A DNA stretch of 39,769 nucleotides from Alphaproteobacteria bacterium (GTDB taxonomy: Bacteria; Pseudomonadota; Alphaproteobacteria; Caulobacterales; Parvularculaceae), in the NCBI GenBank assembly GCA_016125425.1, contig WGLT01000006.1:1-39769 (forward strand), given 5' to 3'. The position numbers were made by a program, and so were the translations under genes. This document shows positions 32,236 through 39,769 of this stretch, one piece after another; within the stretch, counting starts at the first letter, position 1, and every line of letters begins with the position of its first letter. The notes below the pieces were generated by a model. It was not told the origin of the DNA and made no database searches. It was given only the letters and a program-made list of their open reading frames with translations.

Positions 32236-34643
32236 AATTCACGCTTTCCTGGCTGAAAGACCATCTGGAGACTTCCGCGAGCCTCGGCGAAATCGTCGAG
32301 ACCATGATCGCGGTCGGCCTCGAGGTTGAGGACGTCAACGACCCGGCGGAACGCCTGAAGGCGTTCACGATCGGCGAGGTGATCGACGCCGCGCCGCACC
32401 CTGACGCCGACAAGCTGCGCGTGTGCAAGGTCGAAACGAAAGACGGCGTGTTGCAGATCGTCTGCGGCGCGCCGAATGCGCGCAAGGGGATCAAGGTCGC
32501 CTATGCGCCGGTCGGCGCCTATGTGCCGGGCATCGACGTGACGCTGACCAAGGCGAAAATTCGCGGCGTCGAATCGCACGGCATGATGTGCTCGGCGAGG
32601 GAGCTTGAACTCGGCGAGGACCATGACGGCATTATCGAGGCGCCGGCTGACGCGAAGGTCGGCCAGCCGATCGCGGAGGTCTTGGGCGGCGATCCCGTCG
32701 TCGATTTCGAGGTGACGCCGAACCGTCCGGATACGAATGGGGTTGCAGGCGTCGCGCGCGACCTCGCGGCGGCGGGGCTCGGCCGGCTGATCACGAAAAC
32801 GCCCGCGCCGGTCGAAGGCCGGTTCAAGAATCCGCAGAAGATCGGCCTGCATTTTCCCGAGGGCGCAGAGGACGCCTGCCCCGTTTTCGCAGGCCGCGTC
32901 ATCCGGGGACTCAAAAACGGGCCCAGCCCGAAATGGCTCGCTGACCGATTGCGCGCGATCGGCCTTCGCCCGATCAATGCGCTCGTCGATGTGACGAACT
33001 ATCTGTCCTATGACCGCGCGCGGCCCCTGCACGTCTACGACGCGGCGAAACTCAAGGGCGAAATCTGCGCGCGCCTCGGCAAGAAAGGCGAAAGCTTCCT
33101 CGCGCTCGACGGCAAGACATACGAAGTCGACGAAACGATGTGCGTCATCGCCGACGACAATGGCGTGCTCGGCCTTGGCGGGGTCATGGGCGGCGAGGAC
33201 ACGGGCTGCTCCGAAGAAACGACGAGCGTCTTTATCGAAAGCGCTTATTTCGATCCTCTGCGTACGGCGAAAACCGGGCGCAAGACGGGCGTCAATTCCG
33301 ACGCGCGCTATCGCTTCGAACGCGGGGTCGATCCGAATTTCGTCGTGCCCGGCCTCGAAATGGCGACCCAGATCATTCTTGACATTTGCGGCGGCGAGCC
33401 GGGCGAAATCGAAATCGCCGGAGTCGTTCCGAAGGCGGGCAAAACCATCGCCTTCCCGCCGTCCGAGGTGAAGCGTCTGACCGGACTCGACGTGTCCGAG
33501 GCCGAGATCGAACGGATTCTGAAAGCGCTCGGCTTCGGCGTTTCGGCCTCCGATCCCTGGCTTGTCGACGCGCCGAGCTGGCGGCCCGATATCGACGGCA
33601 AGGCCGATCTCGTCGAAGAGGTCGCGCGCATTGTCGGCTTCGACAAGCTTCCGAATGTCACGCTGGCGCCGCGCGCCGCGGTCGAAAAGCCGAAGCTGAC
33701 GCCTTTGCAGGATCGCCGGCGCCTTGCGCGCCGCGCGCTTGGCGGGCGCGGGCTGCTCGAAGCGGTCACTTGGTCTTTTACCGATGAGCGCTTCGCGGCG
33801 CTGTTCTCCGAGGGCGCCGACTGGCTCAAAGCGAAGGGCCTTGTCCTCGCCAATCCGATTTCCTCCGATCTCGGCGCGATGCGTCCCTCGCTGCTGCCCA
33901 ATCTCATCGCCGCGCTTCAGAAAAACGCCGATCGCGGGCGCGACGACCTCGCGCTGTTCGAGCTGGCGCCGGCCTATCAGGGCGACCGACCGGAAGATCA
34001 GGAAATCGTCGCCGCCGGCGCGCGGCTTTCGAATCCGCCGCGCCATTGGCAAGGAACGGAGCGAAAGGCCGACGCCTTCACGGCGAAGGCCGACGCGCTC
34101 GCCGCCCTCGAAGCGGCGGGCGCGCCCGTCGCCAATCTCCAGACGACGGCGGACGCGCCCAAATGGTACCATCCGGGCCGCTCCGGCGCGCTGCGGCTCG
34201 GGCCGAAAAACGTGCTCGCCTATTTCGGCGAGATTCATCCGCGCATCCTGAAGGCGATGGATGTCGACGGGCCGGTCCACGCTTTTGAGGCGTTCCTCGA
34301 CCGAATTCCCGCCGCGCGGCCGCGGCCGACCAAGACCAAGCCCGCCCTCGACGTCTCGGAACTGCTGCCGCTGCGCCGCGACTTCGCCTTCCTCGTCGAT
34401 GAGGAGATCGCCGCGGCGGCGCTGGTCAAGGCGGTTTCGGGCGCCGACAAGAAGCTGATCGCCTCGGCGCGGCTGTTCGACGTCTATGCGGGCAAGGGCG
34501 TGCCGGAGGGCAAGAAATCGCTCGCGGTCGAGGTCACCATCGCGCCGCGCGAGAAAACATTAACGGAGGAGGAGATCGACGCTCTTTCGGTCAAAATCAT
34601 CGCCGAGGTCGAAAAGGCGACCGGCGGGACCTTGCGCACGTGA
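32232..34643 (+). CDS. pheT: Phenylalanine-tRNA ligase beta subunit
   Basis: An 803-aa beta subunit. Domain order: N-terminal MKFTLSWLKDHLET, an EMAP/tRNA-binding domain (about 40-150, ending MMCSARELELGEDHDG), the B3/B4 editing domain (about 210-385), the B5 DNA-binding-like domain (about 400-475), the catalytic-like core, and a C-terminal ferredoxin-fold anticodon-binding domain starting LPLRRDFAFLVDEEI. ATG 32232 forms ATGA with the upstream stop. Length and motif content are normal and the editing domain is present. Confidence 0.98.
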   Translation: MKFTLSWLKDHLETSASLGEIVETMIAVGLEVEDVNDPAERLKAFTIGEVIDAAPHPDADKLRVCKVETKDGVLQIVCGAPNARKGIKVAYAPVGAYVPGIDVTLTKAKIRGVESHGMMCSARELELGEDHDGIIEAPADAKVGQPIAEVLGGDPVVDFEVTPNRPDTNGVAGVARDLAAAGLGRLITKTPAPVEGRFKNPQKIGLHFPEGAEDACPVFAGRVIRGLKNGPSPKWLADRLRAIGLRPINALVDVTNYLSYDRARPLHVYDAAKLKGEICARLGKKGESFLALDGKTYEVDETMCVIADDNGVLGLGGVMGGEDTGCSEETTSVFIESAYFDPLRTAKTGRKTGVNSDARYRFERGVDPNFVVPGLEMATQIILDICGGEPGEIEIAGVVPKAGKTIAFPPSEVKRLTGLDVSEAEIERILKALGFGVSASDPWLVDAPSWRPDIDGKADLVEEVARIVGFDKLPNVTLAPRAAVEKPKLTPLQDRRRLARRALGGRGLLEAVTWSFTDERFAALFSEGADWLKAKGLVLANPISSDLGAMRPSLLPNLIAALQKNADRGRDDLALFELAPAYQGDRPEDQEIVAAGARLSNPPRHWQGTERKADAFTAKADALAALEAAGAPVANLQTTADAPKWYHPGRSGALRLGPKNVLAYFGEIHPRILKAMDVDGPVHAFEAFLDRIPAARPRPTKTKPALDVSELLPLRRDFAFLVDEEIAAAALVKAVSGADKKLIASARLFDVYAGKGVPEGKKSLAVEVTIAPREKTLTEEEIDALSVKIIAEVEKATGGTLRT

Positions 34644-34665
34644 GGACCGCCGGAGCCTGCATGTT

Positions 34666-34729
34666 GCGCGGCCCGGCCGGCCGCGCTATCAAGCGCGCCT
34701 TCGCCGCGGCCGGCCTTCGGGCCGGCCGC
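34666..34729. repeat. Two adjacent perfect GC-rich hairpins between pheT and tRNA-Thr
   Basis: GCGCGGCC-CGGCC-GGCCGCGC (34666-34686) and GCGGCCGGCC-TTCG-GGCCGGCCGC (34706-34729, 10-bp stem with a TTCG tetraloop). No T-run follows either, so they are not classical intrinsic terminators, but they may stop transcription after pheT or protect the mRNA end. Confidence 0.7.
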
Positions 34730-34738
34730 CGGGCGAGC

Positions 34739-34814
34739 GCCGCTTTAGCTCAGTTGGTAGAGCACATCATTCGTAATGATGGGGTCGCGTGTTCGAGTCA
34801 CGCAAGCGGCACCA
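34739..34814 (+). tRNA. tRNA-Thr (anticodon CGT)
   Basis: A 76-nt cloverleaf with encoded CCA. Acceptor GCCGCTT pairs with AAGCGGC; D arm GCTC/GAGC; anticodon stem CATCA/TGATG around loop TTCGTAA (anticodon CGT, reads ACG); T arm GCGTG-TTCGAGT-CACGC; discriminator A followed by CCA. The gene ends 19 bp before the polA start. Confidence 0.96.
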
Positions 34815-34833
34815 GTCTTTCCGGGGTCCGCGC

Positions 34834-37611
34834 ATGACCCAAGGCCCAATCCGCCTCTATCTCGTCGACGGCTCCGGCTATATTTTCCGCGCTTATCACG
34901 CGCTGCCGCCGCTGACGCGCAAATCGGACGGACTTCCCGTCGGCGCCGTCTCCGGCTTTTCGAACATGCTCTACAAGCTCCTCTGCGACATGGCGGACGA
35001 GCACGACCCGACGCATCTCGCCGTCGTCTTCGACCATTCGGCGAAGACTTTTCGCAACGATCTTTACCCGGAATACAAGGCTCACCGTCCGGAGCCGCCG
35101 GAGGATCTTGTCCCGCAATTTCCTCTGGTAAGAGAGGCGACGCGCGCCTTCAACGTCCCATGCATAGAATTGCCCGGCTACGAAGCGGACGACATCATCG
35201 CCGCCTACGCCAAATTCGTGGAGGCGCAGGGCGGCGAGGTCGTCATCATATCGTCGGACAAGGACCTGATGCAGCTTGTCTCGGACCGTGTGTCGTTGTT
35301 CGACACGATGAGGAACCGGAAGATCGGCCGCGAGGAGGTGATCGAGAAATTCGGGGTGCCGCCCGAAAAGGTGGTCGACGTGCAGGCGCTCGCGGGCGAT
35401 TCTGTCGATAACGTGCCGGGCGTGCCGGGCATTGGCGTCAAGACGGCCGCGCAGCTTATCAATGAATATGGCGACCTCGAGACGCTCCTTTCGCGCGCCG
35501 GCGAGATCAAGCAGCAAAAGCGCCGCGAAAAACTGATCGAACACGCCGAGGACGCGCGTATTTCGAAAAAGCTGGTGACGCTTGAACCGAATATCGCGCT
35601 TCCCCAACCGCTCGATAAGCTCAAAATGCCGGAGATCGACCGGTCGAAACTGTTGAAATTTCTCGGCGTGATGGAGTTCAACACGCTCGCGCGGCGCGTC
35701 GTCGCCGATCTTGACGGCAAGGCGCGCGCGAACGGCGCGGCGCCCGCTCCGGCCGAAACGGCGCGCGTCGAGAGCGACGGCTACAAGACGATTTTCGATC
35801 CCCAGCTGTTGCAGGGCTGGGTCGAGCGCGCATCCGAGAAAGGGCTCGTCGCCGTCGACACCGAAACCGACGGCCTCGACGCCATGCAGGCCAATCTTGT
35901 CGGCGTGTCGCTGGCGCTCGCGCCCGGCGAAGCCTGTTACGTTCCGCTCGGTCATGGCGCGGACGGGCTTGCGCTCGACGAAGCGGATGTGTCGCGGCAA
36001 ATGCCGCTCAAGACCGCGCTGAAGATATTAAAGCCGATGCTTGAAGATCCTTCGATCCTCAAGATCGGCCATAATCTCAAATTCGACGCCGTGGTGCTGT
36101 CGCGCTACGGAATCGTCGTCGCGCCTTTCGACGACACGATGCTGATGTCTTATGTTCTCGATTGCGGGCGCGGCGGCAACGGGATGGACGAGCTGGCCAA
36201 GCGCCATCTCGATCACGACACGATCAAATTTTCCGACGTCGCGGGCTCGGGCAAGAAACAGAAAACCTTCGACCAGATTGAAATCGCGAAAGCGAGCGAA
36301 TACGCCGCCGAAGACGCCGATATCACACTGCGCCTGTTCGAAATCCTCAAGCCGCGCCTGGCCGCCGAAGGCAAGGCGACCGTCTATGAGACGCTGGAGC
36401 GGCCCCTGATGCCGGTGATCGCCGCGATGGAGCGCGAAGGCGTAAAGATCGATCAGGAGGCGCTGGCGCGGCTGTCGGCGGAGTTCGCGCAGCGCGCGGC
36501 CCGCTACGAAGCCGAGGCGCACGCGCTTGCGGGAGAGGATTTCAATCTCGGCTCGCCGAAGCAGATATCGGAGATTTTGTTCGGCAAGCTGGGACTCTCC
36601 GGCGGGCGCAAGACGGCCGGGGGCGCGTGGTCGACCAAGGCGGACGTGCTCGAGACCCTGGCCGCGGAGGGAGAGCCTCTGCCGCGGGCGATCCTGAACT
36701 GGCGCAGCCTGACGAAGCTCAAGAGCACCTATACGGACCTTCTGCCGGCGGCGGTGAATCCGCAGACGGGGCGCGTTCATACGTCTTATTCGCTCGCGGC
36801 GACGACCACCGGCCGGCTCGCCTCGACGGATCCTAATCTCCAGAACATCCCGATACGGACGGAAGACGGAAGGAAAATCCGCGCTGCGTTTGTCGCCGAG
36901 AAGGGGAATGTTCTCGTCTCCGCCGACTACAGCCAGATCGAATTGCGGCTTCTTGCGCATATCGCGGATTTGAAGGCGCTCAAGGATGCGTTCGCAAGGG
37001 GCGTCGATATCCACGCCATGACGGCGTCCGAAATGTTCGGGACGCCTGTCGAGGGCATGGATCCGTCGATCCGCCGGCGCGCCAAGGCGATTAATTTCGG
37101 CATCATTTACGGCATTTCCGCTTTCGGGCTGGCGAATCAGCTCGGCATCCCGCGCGGGGAGGCGAAAGACTACATCGCCGCCTATTTTGAGAAGTTTCCC
37201 GGCATCAAGGCCTATATGGACGATACGGTGCGCGCAGCCCGCGCCGACGGCTATGTCGAAACGATTTTCGGCCGCCGCACTTATGTGAACGGCATCAATG
37301 ACAAGAATCCGGCGATGCGCGGTTATGCGGAAAGGCAGGCCATCAACGCGCCGATACAGGGCGCTGCCGCCGACGTCATCCGCCGCGCGATGATCCGTAT
37401 GCCCGAGGCGCTGAGGAAAGCGAAATTGCCTGCGCGCATGCTGCTGCAGGTGCATGACGAGCTCGTCTTCGAATGTCCGAAATCGGCGGCGGAGGAAACG
37501 GCCGCGCTGGTTTCAAAAGTAATGCAGGAAGCGCCGCATCCTGCGGTCGACATTTCCGTGCCGCTCGTCGTTGAGGCGCGCGCGGGCGCAAATTGGGATG
37601 AAGCGCACTAG
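34834..37611 (+). CDS. polA: DNA polymerase I
   Basis: A 925-aa full-length Pol I for Okazaki-fragment processing and repair. The 5'-3' exonuclease domain (about 1-290) has KTFRNDLYPEYKAHRP, GYEADDIIAAYA and the H3TH GDSVDNVPGVPGIGVKTA. The proofreading domain is active-looking: DTETDG with D342 and E344, IGHNLKFDA and YAAEDADITL. The polymerase domain carries motif A DYSQIELR (D698), motif B RRRAKAINFGIIYG and motif C VHDELVFE (D875). ATG 34834 (MTQGPIRLYLVDGSGYIF) is chosen; the longer frame starts inside the tRNA and is not real. Confidence 0.98.
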   Translation: MTQGPIRLYLVDGSGYIFRAYHALPPLTRKSDGLPVGAVSGFSNMLYKLLCDMADEHDPTHLAVVFDHSAKTFRNDLYPEYKAHRPEPPEDLVPQFPLVREATRAFNVPCIELPGYEADDIIAAYAKFVEAQGGEVVIISSDKDLMQLVSDRVSLFDTMRNRKIGREEVIEKFGVPPEKVVDVQALAGDSVDNVPGVPGIGVKTAAQLINEYGDLETLLSRAGEIKQQKRREKLIEHAEDARISKKLVTLEPNIALPQPLDKLKMPEIDRSKLLKFLGVMEFNTLARRVVADLDGKARANGAAPAPAETARVESDGYKTIFDPQLLQGWVERASEKGLVAVDTETDGLDAMQANLVGVSLALAPGEACYVPLGHGADGLALDEADVSRQMPLKTALKILKPMLEDPSILKIGHNLKFDAVVLSRYGIVVAPFDDTMLMSYVLDCGRGGNGMDELAKRHLDHDTIKFSDVAGSGKKQKTFDQIEIAKASEYAAEDADITLRLFEILKPRLAAEGKATVYETLERPLMPVIAAMEREGVKIDQEALARLSAEFAQRAARYEAEAHALAGEDFNLGSPKQISEILFGKLGLSGGRKTAGGAWSTKADVLETLAAEGEPLPRAILNWRSLTKLKSTYTDLLPAAVNPQTGRVHTSYSLAATTTGRLASTDPNLQNIPIRTEDGRKIRAAFVAEKGNVLVSADYSQIELRLLAHIADLKALKDAFARGVDIHAMTASEMFGTPVEGMDPSIRRRAKAINFGIIYGISAFGLANQLGIPRGEAKDYIAAYFEKFPGIKAYMDDTVRAARADGYVETIFGRRTYVNGINDKNPAMRGYAERQAINAPIQGAAADVIRRAMIRMPEALRKAKLPARMLLQVHDELVFECPKSAAEETAALVSKVMQEAPHPAVDISVPLVVEARAGANWDEAH

Positions 37612-37630
37612 ATGTGCGGAGGGGGCGCTT

Positions 37631-38674
37631 TCAGTCCGAACCGGCGGCCCTGCGCGCAGCCGGCGGAGCGATGAGCGCGTTGCGGATTTTATCCCAGTCG
37701 AGGCGGCTCGCGCTCGCGACGTTTTCATCCGTCGTGTCGGCGACGAGAAACAAGGGCCTGCCCTTCGATTCGATATAAAGACGGCCCAAATATTCGCCGA
37801 TGATTGCTGTGGAAAGAAGCTGCGCGCCGGAGAAAAAGCTGACCGCGGTGAGAACGCTCGCCCAGCCGGGCGCCGTCGAGCCGGCGATGACGCTCCAGAG
37901 CACGTAAACGATCGCGAGGGCCGCGACGAAAAAAGCGAAAAGCGACATCATGCCGGCCACGCGCAAGGGCGCGGTCGAAAAGCTTGTGATCGCGTCCGTT
38001 GCGAAGCGGACCATCTTGCCGAGCGTATATTTGGTCTGGCCGGCGTGACGCGCGTCGCGGTCATAAGGAACGGCCACCTGGCGATATCCGACCCAGGCGA
38101 TCATGCCGCGCACAAAGCGGTGACGCTCCGGCATGGCGAGAAAGTCTTCGAGCACGCGCCGCGTAATCAGACGGAAATCTCCGGCGTTTCGCGGCAGGGC
38201 GAAATCGGAAAGCGCGCTGACGCCGCGATAAAATAGATCAGCGGACATGCGCTTGAAGAGGGTTTCGCCCGCGCGGCGCCGGCGCTGCCCAAAGGCGACA
38301 TCAGCGCCCTCGTCAATCGCGCGCATCATCTCGCCAAGCAGTTCCGGCGGGTCCTGCAAGTCTGCGTCGAGCATCAGAATGCGCGCGCCCCGCGCCGCGG
38401 AAAGACCTGCGGTCAATGCGAGCTGATGGCCGTAATTGCGGGAGAGATTGAGACCGCGCACATGCTTATCCGACGCATTCGCATCCTTGATGGCGCGCCA
38501 TGTTCGGTCAGTCGAACCGTCATTGACGAGAATGATCTCAAAATCCTCGCCGACTTCGGCGCGCGCTGCGGCGCTCGCGCGCGCGCACAGGACGGCGATA
38601 TTTGCTTCTTCATTATGACAGGGCGCCACGATGGAGAGCAAAGGCGCGACTGCGGTCATGGATCGTTCAGTCAT
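37631..38674 (-). CDS. Polyprenyl-phosphate glycosyltransferase, GT2 (GtrB/DPM1-like)
   Basis: A 347-aa GT2 enzyme that moves a sugar from a nucleotide sugar to a polyprenyl phosphate at the inner membrane. The donor-binding motifs are LVNDGSTDRT (D52) and MLDADLQDPP (D103), followed by GQRRRRAGETLFKRMSADLF and the acceptor-side GQTKYTLGKMVRFA. Two C-terminal helices (about 235-262 and 270-300) and GEYLGRLYIESKGRP are as in GtrB. ATG 38674 is chosen over a TTG three bases upstream. It is divergent from a multi-spanning membrane protein, so it may supply lipid-linked sugar to an envelope pathway. Confidence 0.92.
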   Translation of the reverse strand: MTERSMTAVAPLLSIVAPCHNEEANIAVLCARASAAARAEVGEDFEIILVNDGSTDRTWRAIKDANASDKHVRGLNLSRNYGHQLALTAGLSAARGARILMLDADLQDPPELLGEMMRAIDEGADVAFGQRRRRAGETLFKRMSADLFYRGVSALSDFALPRNAGDFRLITRRVLEDFLAMPERHRFVRGMIAWVGYRQVAVPYDRDARHAGQTKYTLGKMVRFATDAITSFSTAPLRVAGMMSLFAFFVAALAIVYVLWSVIAGSTAPGWASVLTAVSFFSGAQLLSTAIIGEYLGRLYIESKGRPLFLVADTTDENVASASRLDWDKIRNALIAPPAARRAAGSD

Positions 38675-38873
38675 CAATCGCCGGCCCGTCTTAGCGATAT
38701 CGAAAGAATTGACGAAAAATGGCTAAGGAAGCGTCAATAACGCCCGCATCCCGTGACGGCGCGCCGTCCGGCGAGGGTAGCGGAATAGTAAAGATGTTTG
38801 GCGATGGTGGGGAGCCGAACGCGGAATTCGCCAGATGCACGTCGCCAAGATCAAGCTTACGGGCCTTGACCAA

Positions 38874-38894
38874 CTCGCCGCCTTGCGCGGCGAG
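38874..38894 (+). promoter_or_regulatory. Perfect hairpin just before the membrane-protein start
   Basis: CTCGCCGC-CTTGC-GCGGCGAG, an 8-bp perfect stem 18 bp ahead of ATG 38913. It may shape translation initiation in the leader, or be part of the coding region if the gene starts at 38835. Confidence 0.35.
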
Positions 38895-38912
38895 GGAGCG
38901 GAACCGCGGACA

Positions 38913-39769
38913 ATGCGCTGGCTCGCAATTGCGCTGATCGGGTTCGCGCTCGCGCCAACCTTGCTGACGCCGATTCCGGCGATGGTCGACTATCTCAACC
39001 AGATCGCGCGGATGGATATTTTAAGCCGCGCGGGAACGCCTGACGCCAACCCTTTCTTTGAGACGGTCTGGAGGCTTTATCCCAACCTCGCCATGGATCT
39101 CATTGCGCCGTTCATGGCTAAGGCCCTCGGCCCGATCGCGGCGTGCCGCATTTTTCTTGCTATCAGCCAGATTCTGATTCTGTCGGGAGCGATGGCGCTT
39201 GAGCGCGTCGTCAAGGGACGCATCGCGCTTTCCCCCCTCGCAGGCTGCCTGTTTCTCTACAGCCTGCCTTTTTCCTTCGGGTTCATGAATTTCGAATTCG
39301 GGCTCGGCGCGGCGCTCTGGGGGTTGGCCGTCATGCTCGCAATCGACAAACGCCCGGCGATTTATCGGCTGATCGTCCACGCCGCCTTTTGCGCGCTCTT
39401 GTTCGTCGCGCATTTCTACGCCTTTGGGATTTATGGCGCGGCGCTTGGATATTACGAACTCGCGCGCATTCGTTCTCTTCGGAGCGATTACCGCTTCGCG
39501 CTCGGCCGCTTCCTTCTGCTTGCGGCGCCGGCGGCGGTCCTTCTCGTCATGCTTTTCATGACCGGCGGGCGCGTCGGCGAAGAAGGAAATATCTGGACGC
39601 TTCGGACTAAACCGCTGGCGTTCTTTCATATCCTCAATGGCTATAACTTTTATGTGTCTGCTGTTTGCATGACGATATTGGTCGCGGGAGGGGTTTACCT
39701 CGCCAAAAGCGGGTTCCTGCGCGTATCGAGGGTCGGCGTTTTCATGGGGATTGGATTCGGCGTTCTCTA
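38913..39769 (+). CDS. Multi-spanning membrane protein, 3'-truncated by the window edge
   Basis: The frame is open from ATG 38913 to the end of the window (285 codons), so the C-terminus is missing. It has an N-terminal helix (MRWLAIALIGFALAPTLLTP), then a first loop with DYLNQIARMDILSR and FETVWRLYPNLAMDLIAPF, followed by about six more hydrophobic segments. The first loop, with an aspartate soon after helix 1, recalls lipid-linked-sugar glycosyltransferases of the GT-C type, but no family is certain. An in-frame ATG at 38835 would add 26 residues. It is divergent from the GtrB-like gene, with a 238-bp gap. Confidence 0.75.
   Translation, partial: MRWLAIALIGFALAPTLLTPIPAMVDYLNQIARMDILSRAGTPDANPFFETVWRLYPNLAMDLIAPFMAKALGPIAACRIFLAISQILILSGAMALERVVKGRIALSPLAGCLFLYSLPFSFGFMNFEFGLGAALWGLAVMLAIDKRPAIYRLIVHAAFCALLFVAHFYAFGIYGAALGYYELARIRSLRSDYRFALGRFLLLAAPAAVLLVMLFMTGGRVGEEGNIWTLRTKPLAFFHILNGYNFYVSAVCMTILVAGGVYLAKSGFLRVSRVGVFMGIGFGVL

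Noticed and set aside
32202-34280. A 692-codon open frame on the minus strand opposite pheT.
   Set aside because: It is the GC-rich shadow of pheT: arginine-, histidine- and alanine-heavy, no recognisable domain, and no start signal.
36028-37455. A 475-codon frame opposite polA.
   Set aside because: Shadow of polA; no domain and no upstream signal.
38719-38937. A 72-codon frame in the gap between the GT2 and membrane-protein genes.
   Set aside because: Low-complexity composition, overlaps the hairpin and the likely start of the next gene, and shows no family signal.
1-39769. CRISPR array, prophage, integrase or insertion sequence.
   Set aside because: No spaced direct repeats, no transposase or phage genes, and no terminal inverted repeats with a coding interior were seen; the repeats found are short palindromic intergenic units.

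Overview
The window is GC-rich and densely coded. It looks like the chromosome of an alphaproteobacterium, most likely of the order Hyphomicrobiales (Rhizobiales). The reasons are the rimM-trmD-rplS order, the sdhC-sdhD-sdhA cluster with alphaproteobacterial-type subunits, DUF3297 and YbjN-type small proteins, rpmI-rplT next to pheS/pheT, and palindromic intergenic repeats of the 'GTCATCCCGGAC...' type typical of that group. A methylotroph-like relative (Methylocystaceae/Beijerinckiaceae) is possible but is only a guess. No phage, transposase, integrase or CRISPR array was seen.

Region by region. 1-2.4 kb (+): the 3' part of an M28 metallopeptidase gene, then bioB. 2.4-9.8 kb (-): a TetR regulator, then a long chain reading leftward: TSUP permease fused to ArsR, arsenate reductase, aquaporin, zapE, MFS transporter, rimM, trmD, rplS and a strong terminator. 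Most junctions in this chain are 4-bp ATGA/GTGA overlaps, so an arsenic-response module appears physically coupled to housekeeping genes. 10-12.5 kb (-): a DUF885 metallopeptidase-like protein and a broken STAS domain. 12.7-13.5 kb (+): a hotdog thioesterase and a DUF488 protein. 13.5-20 kb (-): the succinate dehydrogenase genes, with sdhC-sdhD-sdhA behind a near-consensus promoter, but with sdhB displaced about 3 kb downstream beyond a 600-bp repeat-rich segment, a glutathione transferase, an aldose epimerase and a dienoyl-CoA-isomerase-like crotonase.

20-26 kb: a YbjN-like secreted protein (+), a two-gene unit of unknown function with TerB-like helical repeats (-), a YqjI/NfeR-like PadR regulator with its own palindromic operator (+), an alpha-glucosidase and a secreted amidohydrolase (-), and DUF3297 (+). 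26.3-28.5 kb (-): two tandem, paralogous, double-motif retropepsin-like aspartic proteases, one a lipoprotein and one secreted.

28.7-37.6 kb (+): the translation cluster rpmI-rplT-terminator-small exported protein-pheS-DUF302-membrane-anchored protein-pheT, then tRNA-Thr(CGT) and polA. The usual pheST neighbourship is interrupted by two extra genes that overlap or abut their neighbours. 37.6-39.8 kb: a GtrB-like polyprenyl-phosphate glycosyltransferase (-), divergent from a multi-spanning membrane protein cut by the window end.

The most unusual item is the in-frame permease-ArsR fusion (8642-9817). A promoter and palindrome lie inside its reading frame, which suggests that both a membrane-tethered and a soluble ArsR could be made. 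Next are the two-lobed aspartic protease pair, the split sdh and pheST clusters, and a dispersed 48-bp repeat shared by two of the atypical intergenic gaps.
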